64,000 bases of DNA, from assembly GCF_001981525.1 (NCBI RefSeq), contig NZ_MPSB01000002.1:346791-410790 (forward strand). The letters are read 5' to 3'. The notes below the pieces were generated by a model, which had not been told where the DNA came from, searched no databases, and saw only the letters and a list, made by a program, of their open reading frames with translations. The DNA comes from Sphingomonas jeddahensis. Its GTDB lineage: Bacteria > Pseudomonadota > Alphaproteobacteria > Sphingomonadales > Sphingomonadaceae. Position numbers and translations under genes: made by a program. This document shows, piece after piece, positions 60,172 through 64,000 of this stretch (its first letter is position 1; every line of letters begins with the position of its first letter).

Positions 60172-62340
60172 ATGTCTCGTGCCCGCGTCCTTGTCCTCAA
60201 TTCCGCACTTGGCCCGCTCGATTATCGTGTGCCGCATGGCATGCAGGTCGAACCGGGCTCGATCGTCGTCGCGCCGCTCGGGCCGCGGCAGCTGATGGGC
60301 GTAATATGGGAGCCGGAGCGTATGCCGTCCGATGCTGAGGTCGGCGACAATCGGCTGCGCAACCTGCTCGCCGTGGCCAATGCGCCACCGCTTCGGCCGG
60401 CGTTGCGGCGGCTGGTCGAGTGGACGGCGGATTATTACCTCGCGCCACCCGCGGCGGTGGTGAGGATGGCCTTGTCCTCCACCTCCGCGCTGGAAGGGTC
60501 GCGGCTGGTCACCGAATATCGTGCGACGGGAAATGTGCCGGATCGCATGACGGCGCAGCGTGAGCAGGCGTTGGAGCGGATAGGGGATCGGCAAGGCATG
60601 ATCCGCGAACTGGCGGCGATCGCCGATGTCTCCGATGGGGTGATCCGCGGGCTGGTGAAGGTGGGCGCGATCGAGGGCGTCGAGGTCGATATCGACAGCC
60701 CCTACCCTGTGCCTGATCCGGACCATGCGCCGCCCTCCTTGTCTGACGATCAGCGCGCGGCTGCCGATTCGCTGGTCGCCGACGTCGCAACGCATGCCTT
60801 TCGCCCGACATTGCTCGACGGCGTTACAGGATCGGGCAAGACCGAGGTCTATTTCGAGGCGGTGGCGGAGGCGCTGCGGCAAGGGCGGCAAGTGCTCGTC
60901 CTGCTGCCGGAGATCGCGCTGACTGAGCCGTTCCTGAAGCGCTTCCACGATCGCTTCGGCTGCGAGCCGGTGGCGTGGCATTCGGGGCTGCGCTCCACTC
61001 AGCGGCGGCGGGCATGGCGGGCGATCGCCAGCGGCGAGGCGCGCGTGACCGTGGGCGCGCGATCGGCCTTATTCCTGCCCTATGCCGATCTCGGGCTGAT
61101 CGTGGTCGACGAGGCGCATGAGACCAGCTTCAAGCAGGAGGACGGCGTCCATTATCATGCGCGCGACGTGGCGGTGATGCGCGGCAAGTTCGAAGGTTGC
61201 CCGGTGATCCTCGCCTCGGCCACCCCGGCGATCGAAACGCGGCAGCAGGTGGTGCTTGGCAACTATGCCGAGGTGAAGCTGCCGGGGCGCTTCGGCCCCG
61301 CTCAGATGCCGGCGATCGAGGCGCTCGACTTGCTTGAGCACAAGCCCGATCGCGGCCGCTGGATCGCGCCGCCTTTGGTCAAGGCGCTGGAGGAGACGCT
61401 GGAACGCGGCGAACAGTCGCTGCTGTTCCTCAACCGGCGCGGCTATGCGCCGCTGACGCTTTGCCGGACGTGCGGGCATCGCTTTCAATGTCCGAACTGC
61501 ACCGCCTGGATGGTGGAGCACCGGCTGACACGGCGGCTCGCCTGCCATCATTGCGGGCATATCGAGCCGATCCCGCGCGCGTGCCCTGAGTGTAGCGAGG
61601 AGGACAGCCTCGTCGCCTGCGGGCCGGGAGTGGAGCGGATCGCGGACGAGGCGGCCGCGCTGTTCCCGGAGGCGCGAGTCGCGGTCGTCACCTCGGACAC
61701 GATCTGGTCGCCCGCGAAGGCTGCGGAGTTCGTGGGGCGGATGGAGGCGGGCGCGATCGACATCGTCGTGGGTACGCAGCTCGTGACCAAGGGATACCAT
61801 TTCCCGAACCTGACGCTGGTGGGCGTGGTGGATGCCGATCTCGGGCTCGAGGGTGGCGACCTGCGGGCGGCGGAGCGGACGTTTCAGCAGATCCGGCAGG
61901 TTTCCGGGCGCGCGGGACGCGGCGAAAAGCCGGGGCGGGTGTTCATCCAGACGCATTCGCCGGGCGCACAGGTGATGCAGGCGCTGGTGACGGGTGATTC
62001 GGACGCTTTCTACGAGGCGGAGACCGAGTCGCGGCGCGATGCGGGGGCGCCGCCGTTCGGGCGTTATGCCGCGATCATCGTGTCGAGCGAGGATCAGGGC
62101 TTGGCGCAGGATGTCGCCAGGACGATCGGGCGGAGTGCGCCGGAGGTGGAGGGCATGCACGTCTATGGACCGGCGCCGGCACCGTTGGCGATGCTGCGCG
62201 GACGGCATCGGTTCCGGTTGCTGGTGCATGCGCGGCGGGCGCTAGATGTGCAGGATGTGATCCGCGGGTGGCTCGGCGCGCTCGACTGGTCGGCGAAGGT
62301 GCGCGTCGCGGTGGATGTGGATCCGTATAGTTTTCTGTGA
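60172..62340 (+). CDS. priA: Primosomal protein N' (replication restart helicase PriA)
   Basis: A 722-residue superfamily 2 helicase. It has Walker A (DGVTGSGKTEVYF), the DEAH box (IVVDEAHETSFKQEDG), a zinc-binding insertion with cysteines in CRTCGHRFQCPNC and CHHCGHIEP..CPEC, and helicase motifs to VSGRAGRGEKPGRV. It reloads the replisome at stalled forks. ATG 60172 starts the conserved N-terminus (ARVLVLNSALGPLDYRVP). Confidence 0.95.
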   Translation: MSRARVLVLNSALGPLDYRVPHGMQVEPGSIVVAPLGPRQLMGVIWEPERMPSDAEVGDNRLRNLLAVANAPPLRPALRRLVEWTADYYLAPPAAVVRMALSSTSALEGSRLVTEYRATGNVPDRMTAQREQALERIGDRQGMIRELAAIADVSDGVIRGLVKVGAIEGVEVDIDSPYPVPDPDHAPPSLSDDQRAAADSLVADVATHAFRPTLLDGVTGSGKTEVYFEAVAEALRQGRQVLVLLPEIALTEPFLKRFHDRFGCEPVAWHSGLRSTQRRRAWRAIASGEARVTVGARSALFLPYADLGLIVVDEAHETSFKQEDGVHYHARDVAVMRGKFEGCPVILASATPAIETRQQVVLGNYAEVKLPGRFGPAQMPAIEALDLLEHKPDRGRWIAPPLVKALEETLERGEQSLLFLNRRGYAPLTLCRTCGHRFQCPNCTAWMVEHRLTRRLACHHCGHIEPIPRACPECSEEDSLVACGPGVERIADEAAALFPEARVAVVTSDTIWSPAKAAEFVGRMEAGAIDIVVGTQLVTKGYHFPNLTLVGVVDADLGLEGGDLRAAERTFQQIRQVSGRAGRGEKPGRVFIQTHSPGAQVMQALVTGDSDAFYEAETESRRDAGAPPFGRYAAIIVSSEDQGLAQDVARTIGRSAPEVEGMHVYGPAPAPLAMLRGRHRFRLLVHARRALDVQDVIRGWLGALDWSAKVRVAVDVDPYSFL

Positions 62341-62341
62341 C

Positions 62342-62899
62342 TTAGCGGCTACGTCTCAGGATGATGTAGAGCGCGCCCTGGCCGCCGTGGCGCGGGTGGG
62401 CGTTGCGGACGGCGGCGATGGAGCCGGCATGGCGCGAGCCGGCGAGCCAGTCGCCGATCGCCGCGCGGATTGCGCCGCGGGCGTGGGGGCGTTCGCTTTC
62501 GGGGCGAGGCGGTTTGCCGGTAACGAGCAGGATCACGCGATCGCCGCGCGCGACCGATTGCGCCAGCGCGCCATCGAGCAGATCGTGCGCGGAATGGAGC
62601 GTGTGGCCGTGGAGATCGATCGTCGTGTCGGGGCTGACCAGGCCGCGCGACAGGCGCTTGTCCCAACCGCCATCGAGCGTAACGCCGGGTAGTGGCCGGG
62701 CCGGCGTGTGCGAATCTTTGACGACTTTGGGCGGCGGAGCGGCGATCCGCGACGGCTTTCGGGCGACCGGTGCCGGATCCTGGGCCGCAACCGGCGCGGA
62801 TTTGGTGACAGCCGGGGTGGCCGCTGCACGCAGGGGCCGAACCGTCGCCATCACCCGCGCCCAAAGCGCGGCTTCGCTTGGATCAAGGCCGCGCGACAC
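62342..62899 (-). CDS. Smr domain protein
   Basis: A 185-residue protein. The N-terminal about 90 residues are Pro/Ala-rich and probably unstructured. The C-terminal Smr domain has TIDLHGHTLHSAHDLLDGA and VILLVTGKPPRP, then GAIRAAIGDWL and GGQGALYIILRR. Smr domains are nucleic-acid endonucleases; bacterial SmrB cleaves mRNA at collided ribosomes. The start overlaps the mltA end by 17 bp. Confidence 0.88.
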   Translation of the reverse strand: MSRGLDPSEAALWARVMATVRPLRAAATPAVTKSAPVAAQDPAPVARKPSRIAAPPPKVVKDSHTPARPLPGVTLDGGWDKRLSRGLVSPDTTIDLHGHTLHSAHDLLDGALAQSVARGDRVILLVTGKPPRPESERPHARGAIRAAIGDWLAGSRHAGSIAAVRNAHPRHGGQGALYIILRRSR

Positions 62900-64000
62900 C
62901 GAGCCGCGCCAGCGTCCCGACCGGCACCAACAGGAAGGCGGTCCCGCGCGCGCTCATGCCGCCGGCGATCGCGCGCGCCTCCGCGCCTGCGCCCCAGAAG
63001 GTGTCGAAACGATTGGTGCCCTTGATCGCGCCGCCGGTATCCTGCGCCACCCACAGGCCGGTGGCGTCGGTGCGGTCCATCGACAGGAACACCGGCGCGC
63101 CCAGGGGCACGAAGCGGGTGTCGGCCGCCACTGTCGCCTGGTCCGACACCGGCAGGCCCATCGCACCGAGAGGGGGGCCATCGAGGACGCGGAAGAACAC
63201 GTAGCTCTTGTTCTCGCGCATGATCTCCCGGCCCTGTTCCGGGTTGGCGTGGAGCCAGGCGACGATGCCCTGCATGCTCGCTTGCCCACGGCCGATCAGC
63301 CCACGATCGAGCATCAGCTTGCCGATGCCGGTATAATCGCGGCCGTTCTGCGTTTCGTAGCCGATGCGCAGGATTTCGCCGTCGGGCATGCGAACGAGGC
63401 CCGATCCCTGGACCTGAAGGAAGAACAATTCGACGGGGTCGACCGCATAGCCGAGGATGCGCGCCTTGCCGGTGAGCGCGCCTTCCTCGATCATCGTGCG
63501 ATCGTAATAAGGCACGAAATTGCTGCCCTCGACGCGACCGCGGATCTTCTTGCCCTTCAGCGCCTCCGAGAAGGCGCCGAGGTCCACGTCGACCAGATCG
63601 GACGGACGGCCGTAGATCGGCGCATAACCGGGGCGGTGCGAGCGCGAGCCGGCGATTTCGGGGATGTAATAGCCGGTGGCGAAGGCCTTGCCGTCGCCGA
63701 CCTGCACCGTTTCGAACCAGCGCGCGAAAAAGTCGCGGGCGTCGCCGCCGCGCGCTGCGGCGTCGCAGGCCGGTTTCCAGTCCGCCCCGCGCGTCAGGCC
63801 AGTGGGATCGGTGCGGCGGACGAGCGAGGGGCAGCTGATACGGAAGGCGGCCAAAGCACGATCGGCAGCGTCGCTGGTGATCGGCAAGCGCGATACCGCG
63901 GGGCCGGCGGCGAGACCGGCCGAGACGGCGGTGACCGCATTGGGCACGGCCGCGCTCGGGACAGGCGCGATCGGGGTGGCGGGGGTGGGCTGACGCGCCG
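62883..64000 (-). CDS. mltA: Membrane-bound lytic murein transglycosylase A, 5' end beyond window
   Basis: The gene is readable from the stop at 62883 to the window edge, and the frame is still open at 64000. The visible part starts with a Pro/Ala/Val-rich linker (TPATPIAPVPSAAVPNAV), so the signal or lipobox lies outside. The MltA domain has ATGYYIPEIAGSRSHRPGYA and the 3D-type domain has the catalytic Asp in AQDTGGAIKGTNRFDTFWG. It cleaves peptidoglycan, forming 1,6-anhydro-MurNAc ends. GTG 63947 is an internal candidate start but would remove the export signal. Confidence 0.9.
   Translation of the reverse strand, partial: ARQPTPATPIAPVPSAAVPNAVTAVSAGLAAGPAVSRLPITSDAADRALAAFRISCPSLVRRTDPTGLTRGADWKPACDAAARGGDARDFFARWFETVQVGDGKAFATGYYIPEIAGSRSHRPGYAPIYGRPSDLVDVDLGAFSEALKGKKIRGRVEGSNFVPYYDRTMIEEGALTGKARILGYAVDPVELFFLQVQGSGLVRMPDGEILRIGYETQNGRDYTGIGKLMLDRGLIGRGQASMQGIVAWLHANPEQGREIMRENKSYVFFRVLDGPPLGAMGLPVSDQATVAADTRFVPLGAPVFLSMDRTDATGLWVAQDTGGAIKGTNRFDTFWGAGAEARAIAGGMSARGTAFLLVPVGTLARLGVARP

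Overview
The window is GC-rich chromosomal DNA from an alphaproteobacterium, most likely a sphingomonad (Sphingomonas or a close relative). The evidence is the protein families and their order: a split F0 operon atpI-atpB-atpE-b'-b, yajC-secD-secF, a PhoK/PafA-type alkaline phosphatase, a transglutaminase/alpha-E/circularly-permuted ATP-grasp trio, and palindromic intergenic repeats of the kind abundant in sphingomonads (families A and B below). Two matches to the alphaproteobacterial general-stress promoter (GGAAC-N17-CGTT) agree with this.

Left part (1-14.6 kb) is accessory-like: sensory genes, broken genes and gene-poor stretches. It holds a short LOV-HTH photoreceptor-type regulator, a hybrid histidine kinase with three tandem PAS domains, a small KOW-domain ORF preceded by tiny ORFs, and a phage Nu1-like DNA-binding fragment joined out of frame to a decapitated receiver domain. 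From 5 to 12.6 kb lies a compact signalling and envelope-polysaccharide module. A TIM-barrel/glycosidase-like protein diverges from a hybrid kinase-receiver-HPt operon, which meets tail to tail an operon of receiver, TPR/beta-barrel outer-membrane protein, HEAT-repeat membrane protein and processive GT2 glycosyltransferase. A decayed stretch with a nucleotidyltransferase pseudogene follows, ending at a tRNA-Pro(GGG) gene whose 3' end faces this region, as expected for an island insertion site.

Right part (14.6-64 kb) is mostly core genome: ABM monooxygenase, yajC-secD-secF-Mth938, a sugar transporter, the F0 ATP synthase operon, the ydbH-ynbE-ydbL envelope bridge operon, radC, uvrC, an amidohydrolase, a beta-hydroxyacid dehydrogenase, threonine ammonia-lyase, the N-end-rule leucyltransferase bpt, the transglutaminase-like/alpha-E/ATP-grasp operon, a thioredoxin-like protein with a DsbD-type reductase, the PhoK-like phosphatase, a parallel beta-helix protein, an aldehyde dehydrogenase, an EthD-like protein, FKBP, rpsU, cysS, an M48 protease, a 2-hydroxyacid dehydrogenase, an EAL/hybrid-kinase/receiver operon, alanine dehydrogenase, a CsbD-like stress protein, xerC, priA, an Smr protein and mltA (cut by the window end).

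The best candidate for an undescribed system is the 5-12.6 kb phosphorelay plus polysaccharide-export module. Other points of interest are the LOV-HTH gene, a transglutaminase-like protein that has lost its nucleophilic cysteine, and a small unknown protein behind a perfect general-stress promoter.
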